Translations under genes and position numbers: made by a program
In this document: piece by piece, positions 1-11,815 of the stretch
Position numbering within the stretch: position 1 is the first letter of the stretch
Layout of the letters: each line of letters opens with the position of its first letter
Assembly: GCA_002943765.1 (NCBI GenBank)
Contig: PQWQ01000017.1
Location: forward strand, 558,001 to 622,000
Direction of reading: 5' to 3'
DNA length: 64,000 bases
DNA from: Psoroptes ovis
Lineage: Eukaryota > Arthropoda > Arachnida > Sarcoptiformes > Psoroptidae
Notes under the pieces: model-generated
Database searches by the model: none
The model's input: only the letters and a program-made list of their open reading frames with translations
Told to the model about the DNA's origin: nothing

Positions 1-685
1 GATTGTAACTCATTGTTTTCGGCCAAAATTTTATTCATATTAGATTCAAGGGTCATATAATCATTACTATATTTTTGACATTGTTTCTCGTATTCAATCA
101 ACATTTGTTGTTTATAAATCAAATCATTACGAAGATTTTCATTTTCATTTTTCAGTACATAATTTTCATTTTCAATTTTACACAATTGATTACGAAATTT
201 TTGTTGATTATTTTGTATCATTTTTTCATTCATTTTGAATTTTTCATTACTTTTCTCGATTATTTCATAAAATTCATTGATAATATTATCATCAACAATA
301 TTTTCATCACCAACATCATCATTATTAACATTGATTAATAATTTTTCAAATTTTTCATTAAATATCGATACATCAGGAAGTGTTGGCAATGATGTGTATT
401 CAATTTCAACATAATCAATTGATTTTGTTTCCATTTTTGCCATTGTCGATGATGATGATGTTTCGTTTGATTTCAATTTTTTCTTTTCCATTTTCATTAT
501 CGATTCACATTGACTTTCATCAAACCTTATTGTTTTGATTGTACGTGTCGGTTTTGATGGTAATGATGAAGTAACAAGAGTTGTTTTCTTTTTTTTCGAT
601 CTATGGACGAATGAAAACAATTGAAAAATCAATAAAAACTTGTATGAATTAAGACTTACGTCTGTAGAGTTGCCATGATAGCCAT
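1..685 (-). CDS. Coiled-coil protein, N-terminal part (runs off left edge)
   Basis: Two coding exons are visible: 685-660 and 600-1, separated by a 59-bp intron (601-659) with donor GTAAGT and acceptor CATAG. The joined frame is open to the window edge, giving about 208 residues of an unfinished protein. It starts MAIMATLQTSKKKK. A basic, serine-rich head is followed by a linker (YTSLPTLPDVSIFNEKFEKL) and then a long stretch rich in E, N, K and Q with heptad-like spacing of L, I, Y and M, which suggests a coiled coil. I do not recognise the family. TACC, Spindly or another spindle or adaptor coiled-coil protein are possible but unsupported. It is head-to-head with SMN, with 285 bp between the two start codons, so a shared promoter is likely. 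A second ATG (674-676) in the same frame three codons in is an alternative start. Confidence 0.7.
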
Positions 686-970
686 TAAATTATTGGATAA
701 TCGGGAATATTTTTTCAGAATGACGGCAACACAATTGCTTTTGATATAAGAATTGATGACAAAAATCGAGTCAAAATGTTCTGTTCCTGTCGACTATTTT
801 AACTTAAGCGGGTACACTCAAAAAAAAATTGATTTTAGCGCTTTAATTAATCACGTGACTTTTGATTGTTTTTTTTTTCAAAATTTTATTTTTTGAATTT
901 TAAATTTTAATTGAATTTTTTTCTTTCAAAACAAATTTTGGCATCCACTCATTGATTGCCTAAAAGTAAC
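686..970. promoter_or_regulatory. Divergent promoter region between coiled-coil gene and SMN
   Basis: This 285-bp gap separates two start codons pointing away from each other. It is AT-rich with poly-T/poly-A runs and contains a palindromic E-box TCACGTGA at about 851-858. That is the consensus of USF/MITF/Max-type bHLH-Zip factors in other animals. No TATA box at a convincing place was seen. Promoter function is inferred from the layout only. Confidence 0.45.
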
Positions 971-1915
971 ATGAATTATGAAGAAGCAAATGGAATTGTT
1001 TGGCGAAAACAGCCTACGAATTCCGATACCGAAAACCATATGAATTTGAATAGCCCGAAAATGAACAAAGATGAACCAAAAATCATTCATAATGACCAAG
1101 AAGATGATGATAATGATGAAGACGATGAATCTGATGATGGTTTGTTAAACATCAATGATGATGAAATCGAATTGAACGATTTAGACGTATGGGATGACTC
1201 GATATTGATTCAAATGTATGAACAATCACAAAAAGAGATTGCTAAAGCTTTGAAGAAGAAATATTCAAAAGAAGCAGCTGAGAATAATAATGATAATCAA
1301 GGTAAAAGTGATAACCAAACCCAACATCAGCCATCGAATTCCACATCAAACAAGAAAAAAGCAAAAAATAAAAAATCAGCCGGCAATAACAAACAGTCAA
1401 TAACATGGAAACAAGGTGATTATTGCCGATTAATCTATAATGAAGATGGTAAAGAATATGAAGCACAAATAATTGAAATAAATCAACCCCGAAATCAATG
1501 TTTTATACGTTATATTGGATATGAAAATGAAGAATGGAGAACGATTAATGATTTGAAAAAATCAAATGGCAATGATTCACGTGAATCGCAAATACAAATG
1601 GCCATTCAAGATGGTTATTTTGGAGGTTCGAGTAATGAAGTCACAATCGATGATCCCATCGAGAACGCTAAGGTACCGTCAAATGATCAAAATGAGTCAC
1701 AGCAATCAACCAAAGAAATGAATTCCAATCGTATTATACCGCCGCCACCTCCATTTTTCGGCCTTAATCATCAATCAAACGTTATCGATGATGAAGAAGA
1801 AACCTTGGCATCAATGTTAATGTCATGGTATATGACTGGTTATCATACTGGTTATTTTCAAGCTCAACGTGATATGCAACGTAAATTATCTTCAAATTTT
1901 TTGAATAGAAAATAA
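971..1915 (+). CDS. SMN: Survival motor neuron protein (SMN), intronless
   Basis: Core of the SMN-Gemin complex, which loads Sm proteins onto spliceosomal snRNAs in the cytoplasm and in Cajal bodies/gems. The 314-residue protein has every SMN landmark in order. A Gemin2-binding segment lies at about residues 70-95 (DVWDDSILIQMYEQ). A Tudor domain lies at about 146-196 (WKQGDYCRLIYNEDGKEYEA, then FIRYIGYENEEW). There is a short proline run PPPPPFFG and a C-terminal YG box (LASMLMSWYMTGYHTGYF) needed for oligomerisation. Acidic and Asn/Lys-rich linkers lie between. The start is ATG at 971; the open frame extends upstream only to a TTG at 956, which is not a credible animal start. The gene has no intron. 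AATAAA overlaps the stop codon, so the 3' UTR may be very short or use a later signal. SERF lies tail-to-tail 133 bp away. Confidence 0.97.
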   Translation: MNYEEANGIVWRKQPTNSDTENHMNLNSPKMNKDEPKIIHNDQEDDDNDEDDESDDGLLNINDDEIELNDLDVWDDSILIQMYEQSQKEIAKALKKKYSKEAAENNNDNQGKSDNQTQHQPSNSTSNKKKAKNKKSAGNNKQSITWKQGDYCRLIYNEDGKEYEAQIIEINQPRNQCFIRYIGYENEEWRTINDLKKSNGNDSRESQIQMAIQDGYFGGSSNEVTIDDPIENAKVPSNDQNESQQSTKEMNSNRIIPPPPPFFGLNHQSNVIDDEEETLASMLMSWYMTGYHTGYFQAQRDMQRKLSSNFLNRK

Positions 1916-2048
1916 AATTTAAAATTTTTTATAAAATTTATTCATTCGTTTCATTTAATACATGTTTTTTAAGTGGATTATTTATAAAATCGATAACAAA
2001 TCATTGCTTTTTTGTATTATAAATATTTGTTTATTGGTATAATTATAA

Positions 2049-2333
2049 TTATTTTTGCTGCTGCTGTTGCTTCAGCATCAATTCTTCTTCTTTTTTCTTT
2101 TGTTTAAGACGCATCATTTCAGCATCACGATGTCTACGTTCTTCTAATGATAATCCACGATTACCATCTTTTGCATCGGCAGCTTTTTTCTTCTGTAATT
2201 CTTGTTGCTTTTTTTGATTTTTTTGTCGTGCTAATTCACGTTGATTTCCACCTTTGATTTATAAGAAATGAATCAAAAATTTCAATCAAAATGAACTAAA
2301 TATCCTAAAAAACAAAAAAAACTTACGGGCCAT
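2049..2333 (-). CDS. SERF: SERF / 4F5 family small EDRK-rich factor
   Basis: Two exons: 2333-2327 (only ATGGCCC) and 2251-2049, with a 75-bp intron (2252-2326, GTAAGT...AG). The product is 69 residues and begins MARGNQRELARQKNQKKQQ, the hallmark N-terminus of the 4F5/SERF family. A very basic, charged helix follows (LSLEERRHRDAEMMRLKQKKKEEEL) and a short poly-Q tail. SERF proteins are small, disordered, RNA- and amyloid-binding factors; the family is also called H4F5 or modifier of SMA. The tiny first exon is easy to miss because the ATG is separated from the rest. Its stop codon faces the SMN stop codon at 133 bp. Confidence 0.93.
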
Positions 2334-3282
2334 GTTTTCAAATGAAAATATTGCTTTTTGAATCAGAGATCGATTAATTTATTGAAATTCAAACAATTTA
2401 TAAGTAACGAGTATGAATAATATATGAATATTAAGCCAAAACTTTTGAATATTTTTTGAATTCACAGAAAAAATTGATGACTTAGTCAAAAAAAATAAAA
2501 ACCATCAGATATCAAAAAATCAAAATTAATCAGAAATTATTTCTGATCAATCGATTGATTGATTGATTATTGAAAATATTACCAAATCAAATCAAAGAAG
2601 AAAACACCAATCAAAACAATAAACAAAAAACGATTCAACTTTGGCAATGTAGAAAAATTCTCGAAATTTCTGTTGACGGAAACGATACAATCGATTAATT
2701 TAATCGTGATATAATCGATAGTTTTTTTCAGTAAACTTTTTACCCTAAAAATCTAAAATTACAATTTAATGATTACACGATTTAATGGATTGATTACCAT
2801 TTTCAAAGACAAAAATCGGACGAAATCAACATGATTGATTATTTACACAAAATTTCATCAAATTCTTTTAATAATTCAACCAATCAATGGCAAGACTTGA
2901 TGGTATCCTATTATTGGTGATTATTCGATGATGGTCATATTTGATCCGAAAAAATGGTTTGAAGAGATTATTCTCATTGGATATCGATAATTTTGGTGTC
3001 AAACGAGTGTCAATCATTGACACAATTTTCGAAAGTCAAAGGTCAAACTTTTGGAATTTTTTTCCTGAGGACAAATAGGAGCCATTCGTATAGGAGAGGA
3101 CTGAATAAATAAAGTTCACGCTTTTCACAAGCGCAAATTAAAGTCGTGCGCATTGTTTATTATAATATTTACATTTGTATTTTTAACAATAAATGAACTT
3201 GTAATTTATTTTTGATTATAAATAAAAATATTTTCATCTTGATAAATTTAAATTATCGCAAAAACAATCGTAATAAAAAAAA
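2334..3282. other. Non-coding gap between SERF and mitofusin starts
   Basis: About 950 bp of AT-rich DNA between divergent genes. It contains a short TGAT tandem run near 2553-2575, several ATCGAT words, and an exact TATCGATA at 2982-2989. The latter is the DRE sequence bound by DREF in insects and lies about 300 bp upstream of the mitofusin ATG; any role in mites is unproven. No open reading frame worth calling was seen. Confidence 0.5.
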
Positions 3283-5639
3283 ATGACATTAGATTTTAAT
3301 AATTCAACAGGTGATAGCGATAATCCATTACGAATATTTGTATGTGCAAAACGAGATATAAACGAACTGTTTATTAAAGCTGAATGTTTTGTTAAAAATG
3401 TTGATAAATTTTATCGTTCATATAATGATGAATCAATTTATAATGACGCTGATCAATTATTTATAAATAATTCGATTGATAAATTATCCGGTATTCGTGA
3501 TGTATTATCACGTAATCATATGAAAGTTGCATTTTTTGGCCGTACTAGTAATGGCAAAAGTACAGTTATAAATGCAATTCTTCAGAATAAAATATTACCA
3601 GCTGGTATTGGTCATACAACAAATTGTTTTCTACAAGTTGAAGGTACTGATGAATCGGAACCGTATATTGTCTCGGATAATCAACGACAAAATATTGATT
3701 CAGTAAAACATTTAGCTAATGCATTAAATACTGAAAGTTTAGGTGATTCAACATTGGTCAAAGTATATTGGCCAAAATCAAAATGTTCAATATTACATGA
3801 TGATGTTGTATTGGTCGATTCACCTGGTACCGATGTTACAGCTAATCTAGATAAATGGATTGATCTTTATTGTTTAGATGCTGATGTATTCGTGCTTGTA
3901 TCGAATGCAGAATCAACATTGATGCAAACTGAAAAGAATTTTTTCATCAAAGTAAAAGAAAAATTATCAAAACCTAATATATTTATATTGAATAATCGTT
4001 GGGATGCATCAGCTCATGAATTGGATAGCTTGGATTTGGTACGAAAACAACATTTGAAACGTGATATTGATTTTTTGGTTAACGATATGGGCGTATTGAA
4101 TGAAGAACAAGCACGTGATCATGTATTTTTTGTCTCTGCAATCGAAGTACTACGTGCACGTTTAGAAATTGAAAATTCAATGAATAATAGTATGATGAAT
4201 GATAGTATGACACAACAACAATCACCGCAAAAACATCAACCATTCAATCCGAATAATTATGCTGTTGGTTTTGAACAACGTTTCCGTGAATTTTTGGAAT
4301 TTGAGAAAAAATTCGAGCAATGTCTGTCGAAAACAGCGGTGAAGACAAAATTTGGACAACATACAATGGAAATAATTAAAATGATTGATGATTATAATAA
4401 ATTTTTAATGGATGTATCGACAAAAACAATTAAAATACGAAATGAAAAAAAGCAACAAATAAAAATGCTAAAAGAACGTGTTCAACAAATCAAACATCAA
4501 TTTCAAATATTTACGAATGAAGTTAAGCTACAAATATGTAATTTAGTTAAACAAGTTGAACAAAAAGTATCGACAGCATTGAATGATGAAATTCGCCGAT
4601 TGTCAACATTGGTCAATAATTTTGATCATCCATTCAATACTGATAATTTGTCATTGAATATATTCAAAAAAGAACTACATGCATATGTTGAACAAGGTTT
4701 AGGTTCAAATCTTCAATCACGTTTATCTTCGGCATTATCATGTAATGTTGAACAAACACAACGACAAATGATTGATGGTGTACGAAGATTTGTAAAAGAA
4801 TTGAATATTGATCAATTACAAACACAACAAATGATTAATCAACAAGATTTTAAATTAATATATCGTATTAATTGTGAATCATTATGCTCTGATTTTCAAG
4901 AAGACCTGGAATTTCGTTTTAGTTATGGATTTTTTCAATTAGTACGTTTATTAACCGGTAGCGGTAGTTCATCAAATCAATTATCAAAAAGTGAATTAAT
5001 GGATAAATCATCATTATCAAAATCATTAACAAATGATAATATGAATAATAATGGCAATAATCACAGCCTAATGATACAACAGCAACAACAACAATCACTG
5101 ATACGATCGACAGCTGATCATTTAGATTTGTTAGATAAATTAGTTAGTTCACGTTCAGCCATTATTGTTTTAGCTGTTGGTGGTAGTCTGATACGATTGA
5201 TTGGTTGGCATGTAATTGCAATATCAAGCGCTATTTATGTATTATTATATGTATATGAAAGATTTTCATGGACAACAAAAGCAAAAGAATTAGCATTTAA
5301 AAAACAATATGTACAACATGCAACGAAAAAATTACGTCTGATTATTGATTTGACCAGTGCTAATTGTTCACATCAAGTTCAACAGTGAGTATTTTCCCTG
5401 ATTCAAATAAATTGATACTAATTCAACTTTTCAATCACAATTATAGAGAATTATCATCAACATTTTGCCGCCTAAATCGTTTGGTTGATCAATTTTTAGA
5501 TAAAACACAGAAGGATATACAAAAATTAGAACAAGAAGTACAACAGCTCAATCAGCAAGAACAAAAAATTACCGAGTTGAATAATGAAGTAAAATTGTTG
5601 GCGAATGAGCTGCAAATATTTTCAGAAAAATATTTATGA
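3283..5639 (+). CDS. Marf: Mitofusin (mitochondrial outer-membrane fusion GTPase)
   Basis: Dynamin-superfamily GTPase that tethers and fuses mitochondrial outer membranes. Two exons, 3283-5384 and 5447-5639, with a 62-bp intron (GTGAGT...TATAG), give 764 residues, a normal mitofusin length. The G1 P-loop GRTSNGKS is at residues 86-93 and is followed by the mitofusin-specific ILPAGIGHTTNCFLQVEGTD. G3 is DSPGTD (179-184) and G4 is NRWD (238-241). A heptad-repeat region follows. A hydrophobic hairpin at about 626-659 (IIVLAVGGSLIRLIGW, then VIAISSAIYVLLYVY) is the outer-membrane anchor. The second exon encodes the C-terminal HR2 coiled coil, ending in LQIFSEKYL. A Gln/Asn/Ser-rich insert sits before the membrane segment. 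DJ-1 lies tail-to-tail 407 bp downstream. Confidence 0.97.
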
Positions 5640-6046
5640 TCAAATGAAAGGGATTCTTCAGGTGATGGGATTTGCTCATGATAATAGAAAATAGTCGATA
5701 GATCAGCAGCAGCGATTTTGAGCAACAATATTGAATCATTAAACAAGATGAAGTACCTTATCATACCATCAAAAATGAAAACACATGATGATGCTTAGTA
5801 TTATCAGCTTTGAATATATTTTTTACCCCTTTTTGTATTTTTTTAGAATTATTTGTGAATAATAGATGAAATAATTGTTTGTTTGTTTCACTTTATCTCT
5901 TAGTTTTCTTTGAGTTCAGTTCATTTATTCATTCATTCACGAATTCTTTGATTTCTGTTAATGTTTATTTTCTATTTTTTTGCCAATTTATTGTAGTCTT
6001 CATCATAGAAAAGATGGAATAAAATTCTGAATTCAAAGTTTTTCTT
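5640..6046. other. Convergent 3' flank of mitofusin and DJ-1
   Basis: About 400 bp between two facing stop codons, presumably 3' UTR of both genes. It is T-rich, with a possible minus-strand polyadenylation signal complement (TTTATT) near 5967-5972. No coding potential was seen. Confidence 0.4.
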
Positions 6047-6702
6047 TCAAAAATTCAAAATCATGGGCGGTTTAATTTCGTTTGCTTTTTCTTCGCCAGC
6101 GATTTGTCGTACTAATTCGATTGCAAACTCGAATGCCGATCCTGGTCCACGACTTGTAATCAAACCATTATCATTAACAACACGATCATCGGAATATTTG
6201 TAGGAATTTTTCAACTGATCAGCAACTGATGGATGTGATGTAAGCTGACGATCGAGACAAATTTTATGAGCATTCAATGCAATCGGTGATGCACAAATAA
6301 CACCAATAGTTTTGCGGTCATTTTCAAATTGTTTTAATATTTTACCAATCGTTTCATTTGATGCAAATGTATTTGCTGCTTTCATACCACCAGGCAATAT
6401 AAATGCATCATATTCATTCGGATTTAATTTTGATAAATCTGAATCAGGTACAATAACAATGTTTCGGCTACATTTAACCGGTTCAGCTGTGTTTAGACCA
6501 GCGATTGTAGTATCAATCTTTAGGAATAAAAAAAATTGATTAACCAAATGACTCGCAAAAACATTGCTTAAACTCTTGAGCGTTCGAGGTTAAAAAATGA
6601 TCAAATGAAAAATACCTGAGCTCGCCGGAGCACATCAGCTGTGATGACCAATTCCATTTCTTCGGCACCTTCAGTGAGGATAATTAAAGCTTTCTTGGAC
6701 AT
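6047..6702 (-). CDS. DJ-1: DJ-1 / PARK7 family protein deglycase-chaperone
   Basis: Small DJ-1/PfpI-fold protein implicated in oxidative-stress protection and mitochondrial upkeep. Two exons, 6702-6616 and 6517-6047, with a 98-bp intron (6518-6615, GTATTT...AAG), give 185 residues. Human DJ-1 has 189. The start MSKKALIILTEGAEEMELV matches the family and keeps the conserved Glu pair near residue 15. The nucleophile elbow is VICASPIALNAH, with the redox cysteine at residue 104. A conserved His follows in LTSHPSV, and GPGSAFEFAIELV closes the domain. The frame stays open upstream of this ATG to another ATG at 6819, which would add a 39-residue basic leader (see findings). The neuropeptide-receptor stop codon is 246 bp upstream on the same strand. 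Confidence 0.95.
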
Positions 6703-6947
6703 AATTGATGATAATTGACGATTATTAGCGAATGGACAATTAACCGGATTAGAATATAAAAATTTATTTAAATTATTTGGCCGAAAATTTTTCAAAACTT
6801 TTGAACAAAATCTAAACATTTGGAATTTCAAGAAAAAAAAAATTTGAACAAAATACAACAACAATCGATGATCGAATCGGAAAGCGAAAACAATCGATTG
6901 TTTTTAAAAAAATTTTCATCAAAAATTCAATTTAATTCAGTTTTAAT

Positions 6948-8608
6948 TTAATTTAATTGTGATAATATTGTTGGTTCATCATTCAAAATGATTGCACGAT
7001 TAGTCAATGATTTTTTCGATGATCCATAACATGACGCTGATTTAATGGTAGTCCTACCTGTCGGTGATCGCCGTTTCCAAAATCTAAAATTTTTAAAAAA
7101 TTGTCGAAAATATTGCCGTATATTCATCGTATATGAACCATATACTAATGGATTAACGCATGAATTCGATACGGCAAACATAAACAACGCATCTTTGAGA
7201 TCTTTTGGCATATTTTCTACTTGTGGTTTATAAAAATGATATAATAAAACAATAGATGCGTATGGTGTCCAACACCAAACAAATGCCATCACAATAATGA
7301 TGGTCATACGTAATGTTCGAATACGTGATTTTTCAATTTGTGTCATATCTGATCGTCGTAAATGTAAACGATGTTTATCATTATCATTATGATTCAGATC
7401 ATTATTACGTGACAAATCATCATTATGATTGATAAGAATTTCATCTTGATTACTATAATCACTATATTTACGGCCACAATCATCATCATTATTGTTGATA
7501 TTATAAGAATGTTTACGTGTTTTTGATTTTTTATTAAAAATTTTATCATTTCGATTATCTGTAATTTGGAGAAGAAGAAGAAGAACATTTTGAGAATAAT
7601 CAATAATCGTAAGATGGTACAATAACAACAAACCTTTAGATGATTGTATTGATCGTTTATATATTTTCCATATGATTCGTGTATAACAAAATATAATTAT
7701 TATCAAAGGTATTAAATACAGTACAGCAATACCGAAAGTACTATAAACAACTTCTTGTTGTTCAGTTAATGAATTATATGATACACATTGTACAAAATCA
7801 GGAAAATGTGGATGTGATTCGGTATGAAATACAATTGTCTAGGAAAATAATCGAAATGTCAATATTAGATTCAATTTTTCATTTTCAAATCAATTATAAC
7901 ACTTACCTGTGGAACACTGCAAACAATACTGGTCAACCATGCAAACAGCAACATTATTTTACTACGACGATGTGCATCATTTACTTGCATCGGATATAAG
8001 ACGGCAAAATAACGATCAATGGATATGCAAACCAATATCATACTGGACAGATATGGACCGAAAGCACGAAATGTTTGCATTATGCGGCAAACAAAATCAC
8101 CGGCCAGCCATTCGTTGGTGATACGCCAACAAATTTCCATCGGGATCATAATATAAGTAACGATTAAATCGGCAATCGTTAGATTCAAAATCATCAAATT
8201 TATTCGTGATTTTTTACGTAAACGTCGGGTACGTATCAATGATATGAACACTGTCGTATTACCAATGGCTGATATGACGAATAATATTGAATATATTATT
8301 ACAACAATTTTTGAACTCATATATAATTCTTCTGTTTCTTCTTCAGGCATTTGTTGATGTTGATGTTGTTGCAGCTGTTGATGTTGCTGCTGTTGTATCG
8401 AATAATGATAATGATATTGATCATTATTATAATTAACCGAATCGGTAAGATTATCATCAACATTATTGATTGTTTCGGTCACCATCATCATCATCATCAT
8501 CATGATTGTTGGTGTTGTCGCTGCGGTTGTTGTCTCAGATACATTCAAAGATAATAAAGAATCAATTGAAGATAATGTAAAATTATCATCATTGGCGATA
8601 TTGTTCAT
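6948..8608 (-). CDS. Neuropeptide GPCR of the GnRH/AKH/corazonin receptor family
   Basis: Class A receptor at the plasma membrane. Three exons, 8608-7907, 7838-7634 and 7558-6948, with introns of 68 and 75 bp, give 505 residues. The extracellular N-terminus carries NxS/T sites, a poly-Met run and a Gln/His-rich stretch. TM1 starts at about residue 98. TM2 (LNLTIADLIVTYIMIP), the W of EWLAG, and DRY in ISIDRYFAVLYPM are intact. TM6 has RTLRMTIIIVMAF followed by CWTPY, and TM7 has NSCVNPLVYGSY (NPxxY). TM2-TM3 wording such as MEICWRITNEW and the RxRTLRMT lead-in to TM6 are typical of the insect AKH, ACP and corazonin receptors, the arthropod relatives of vertebrate GnRH receptors. Which ligand it binds cannot be fixed by eye. 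The third intracellular loop is long and rich in Asn/Asp/Lys. Confidence 0.9.
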
Positions 8609-11600
8609 AATTTAAAGAAATTCCAAGCCAAAAACATCAACAAACGAGCAACCACAGCAACGATAATATCGAATTTCTAATCTTTGATTCAATCAGAATC
8701 GATTATTCCGAGCATTTTATCATTTTCGACAATAAAACCAACCGTAAAACCAAAACAAACTGAACAAAACAATCAAAAAACAATTGAACAAAACCAAATA
8801 CACGTACGTACGTTCATATATAAATATGATGGAGCCTAAAATCGATCCAAGAATTCAAAAACTGAAAATACCAAGAATTCAATATTTGTTTGTTTATGCA
8901 CATATATATAACGATCTATCGGATTCCTGAGAAATTGAGTAGTGGAACGCCAGCAGCAGCGAATCTTTCGAATATCAAATCACAATCACATATCATCATA
9001 TCACAATATCCAATACATCAATAAGGCAATTGAGCGAATTGAATTCAATTGAATGAAGCAGGAAAAAAAAACCCTTTCAAAAAATCAATTGATCGTCGCA
9101 ATCCAGCCAAATGAACAATTTATAAAATTTGCAATATTTAAAATACAATTTCTAGGGTATATAGAGAGAGAGAATGGATTCTCGTAGGTGAATTGTTGAA
9201 ATGAAAATTTGCTTGAAGCATGGCCATTGAATATTTCCATGATATTTTCATGTATCTTTGAATCGAATTGAATTCATATGAATTAATAATCATGGATTAT
9301 TAATTAATAATGAATTGATTTTGGACTAAATTGTGAATTGATTTTGGATTGAATTTGGATTGAAATTAAATTTGGATTGAAATTGAATTAAAATTTGAAT
9401 TAGATTGAAATTTGAATTTGATTTTGAATTGAAATCATAGTCATATTAGCATTTTTATTAATTAATATTTTATTAATTATTTTTTTTTAAATTTATGTGT
9501 AAATATATAAATAAATGAATGAATGAAAATTCAATGAATTGAAAAAAAACAGAGAGAGAGAAAAAGGAATTGTTTTATAATTCAATATTAAAGGATTTAA
9601 ATTTAAATTTAAATAATAATAATAATAATTAGTAGAAGAAGAAGATTTGGTGTAAAACATGTCATAATAATAATAATAATAATAATAAAACAATAATGAC
9701 AAATGACAACATAATGACATAATGACAACAACAACAACAACAATCAACATCAGCAACAAATATTATATTTTTTGAAACATTAATTAATGATGAAACAATT
9801 GATTTAAAATAATAATTAAAAAAAAAATTTGAATCAAAAATTCTCGTGTAAAATATATATGATCGTTGAATATTTGGAGAAAAAAAAATATCAAACGAAT
9901 GAATAAATGAACAAAGAAAGAAAAAAAAATTTTGATAAATTTGATTGAATGATATTACAAAATAAAAGCATACAAACACAAATACGACGAACGCACACAA
10001 ACACACACTGTGAAAATGGGTAAAAAATTATTTGGTAGAAAAAATTGAATGGGTAAAAAACAAATGATGATCAATCAATCATAAATCAATGATGATTGAT
10101 GATCATTGAAATTAATCAAATGAATAAGAAAAACAATTTGAGGTAATTAGAAGAAAAAAAATGTGAAAAATGTGAAATATAAACGACAAGGTAAAAACGG
10201 TTTGAAGCGATGTGTGTATGTTCGGATATTGTGTGTAAATACAATGAATGATAACAATAATGATAATGATGGTAAAATTTCAGAATAAAATATTTGAAAA
10301 ATATCAAATTGATAAGTGTTTGAACATTCGGTAAAAACAATAGAATTTGTCAGTGCAAATCATTATAATCATTGAAATCAATGAATGAATAAATCACGTG
10401 GTGTTTGTTTTTATGTGTTTTTGGTCACAATTTTTTCCATTTTTTTTTATTTCGTAAGTTTTGTCATAAAGTATTAATCAGTATCGATTAAATGTATATG
10501 GATCAATCAATCAATCATTGATTGAATGGATGCTTTTGCGTATGTAAAATGTATGAATCAGTTTGTGAGTGTGAATAGGTCACAGAATTTTGAAATTTTT
10601 GAAACTTGAAACATTTTTGTGTGTAGGCAGTTTGTAATATTAATAATTGTTTGCTTGTTGGTGTAAAAGTCGGAACAAATGAGGAAAATTTTTGTTTTTC
10701 AAAGAAATTTTGGACGTTTTGCTTGGTTTTTTTGGTTTTGTATAGACAAGTGATGAACATATTAAGAGAATAGACACACACACATAAACACACACAAAAT
10801 GAAAACAAACACACGTGAGAAATAAACCCTTTGAATCCGAAAAGGTCAAATTTCTCCAAGATTAATAATTAATTCATTGATGAATTGAGAATTTTTTTTT
10901 CAACATTTTAGCCTAAATTCATTCATAATTTTCTTTTTTTTTGTAGATTTTTCTATGGATAACTTGATCACATAGAATTGTGTTGGTTGATGATGAAGAT
11001 GATAATAAATGAAAATAATGATGATTATATAAATGATGATCAATAACAATCATATTGATAATGATAATAATAAATACAAAATGGATAATTGATGATAATC
11101 GATTATTATTTTTCCTGTAATGATAATCAACAATAATATATATCAATGATTATTATAATAACCAATGAGAGTATTGAATATACAAATGAATGAATGAACA
11201 AGTCATGAATTGAATGGTGAGTTGTAGTTGATCGGTAGTATTTTCATTTCACATCATTTCATTTTGGTTGAAATTTTTCCATTCATTTTTTCGTGTGTAA
11301 ATATTTCAGTGTTCTTTATTATTTTTGATATTAAAATAATCATGATCATGACCATCATCATCATCATCATCATCAAGGATTGTAATTAAATTTCAATCAG
11401 GTTTTTCTATTTTTATGATCATCTCTCCAGAGTTGGAATTACATTCAAGTATTCAAGTCAGTGTCTTCAGTATCTTCCATTGTCTTCAGTATCTTCAAAG
11501 TTTCAATTATTTTCTTTTTTTCATTCAAAATTCAATTACAATTTTCAATTTCATTTTCATGATCTTTGTTTGAATTTTTTCATTTCTTTTCACCATTTTG

Positions 11601-11815
11601 ATGTTCGTTGACAAAATTAATAAATGAATAATTAACGAAGGTAAAAAAATTTCTTCATGTTTCCGAAAGATTATATAAATTCCTTGATGATGATGATGAT
11701 AATAACGATTCAAGTTGATGATATTTAAATATTTAAAGAAGGAAAATTTAAACAAATAATTATTTTTTGTACAAAAGAAAAAAAATAAATTCAATTTCTT
11801 TCAGGAATAATTGAT
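8609..11815. other. 3.2-kb low-complexity spacer (receptor 5' flank and CRTC 3' flank)
   Basis: No credible gene. The stretch is dominated by simple sequence: GA-rich and AT-rich runs, a (TAA)n tract at about 9613-9690, ATG/ATC microsatellites, and scattered short CA runs near 10000 and 10770-10800. The half nearest CRTC is probably its 3' UTR. Minus-strand open frames here are made of Cys/Tyr/Phe/Leu repeats caused by the simple sequence and are not considered genes. Confidence 0.6.
9240..9480. repeat. Degenerate tandem repeat of TTGGATTGAAATT-like units
   Basis: Units reading roughly TTGAATTTGGATTGAAATT follow one another with substitutions from about 9255 to 9440. They are flanked by AATTAATAAT stretches. 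This looks like a decayed minisatellite of 11-13-bp units. Confidence 0.5.

Noticed and set aside
75..338. Plus-strand Phe/Ile-rich open frame
   Set aside because: It is the antisense shadow of the coiled-coil exon (1-600, minus strand), which has conserved-looking coding composition and proper splice sites.
956..970. SMN frame extended upstream to a TTG start
   Set aside because: TTG is not a plausible initiator here. The first ATG (971) gives the expected SMN N-terminus.
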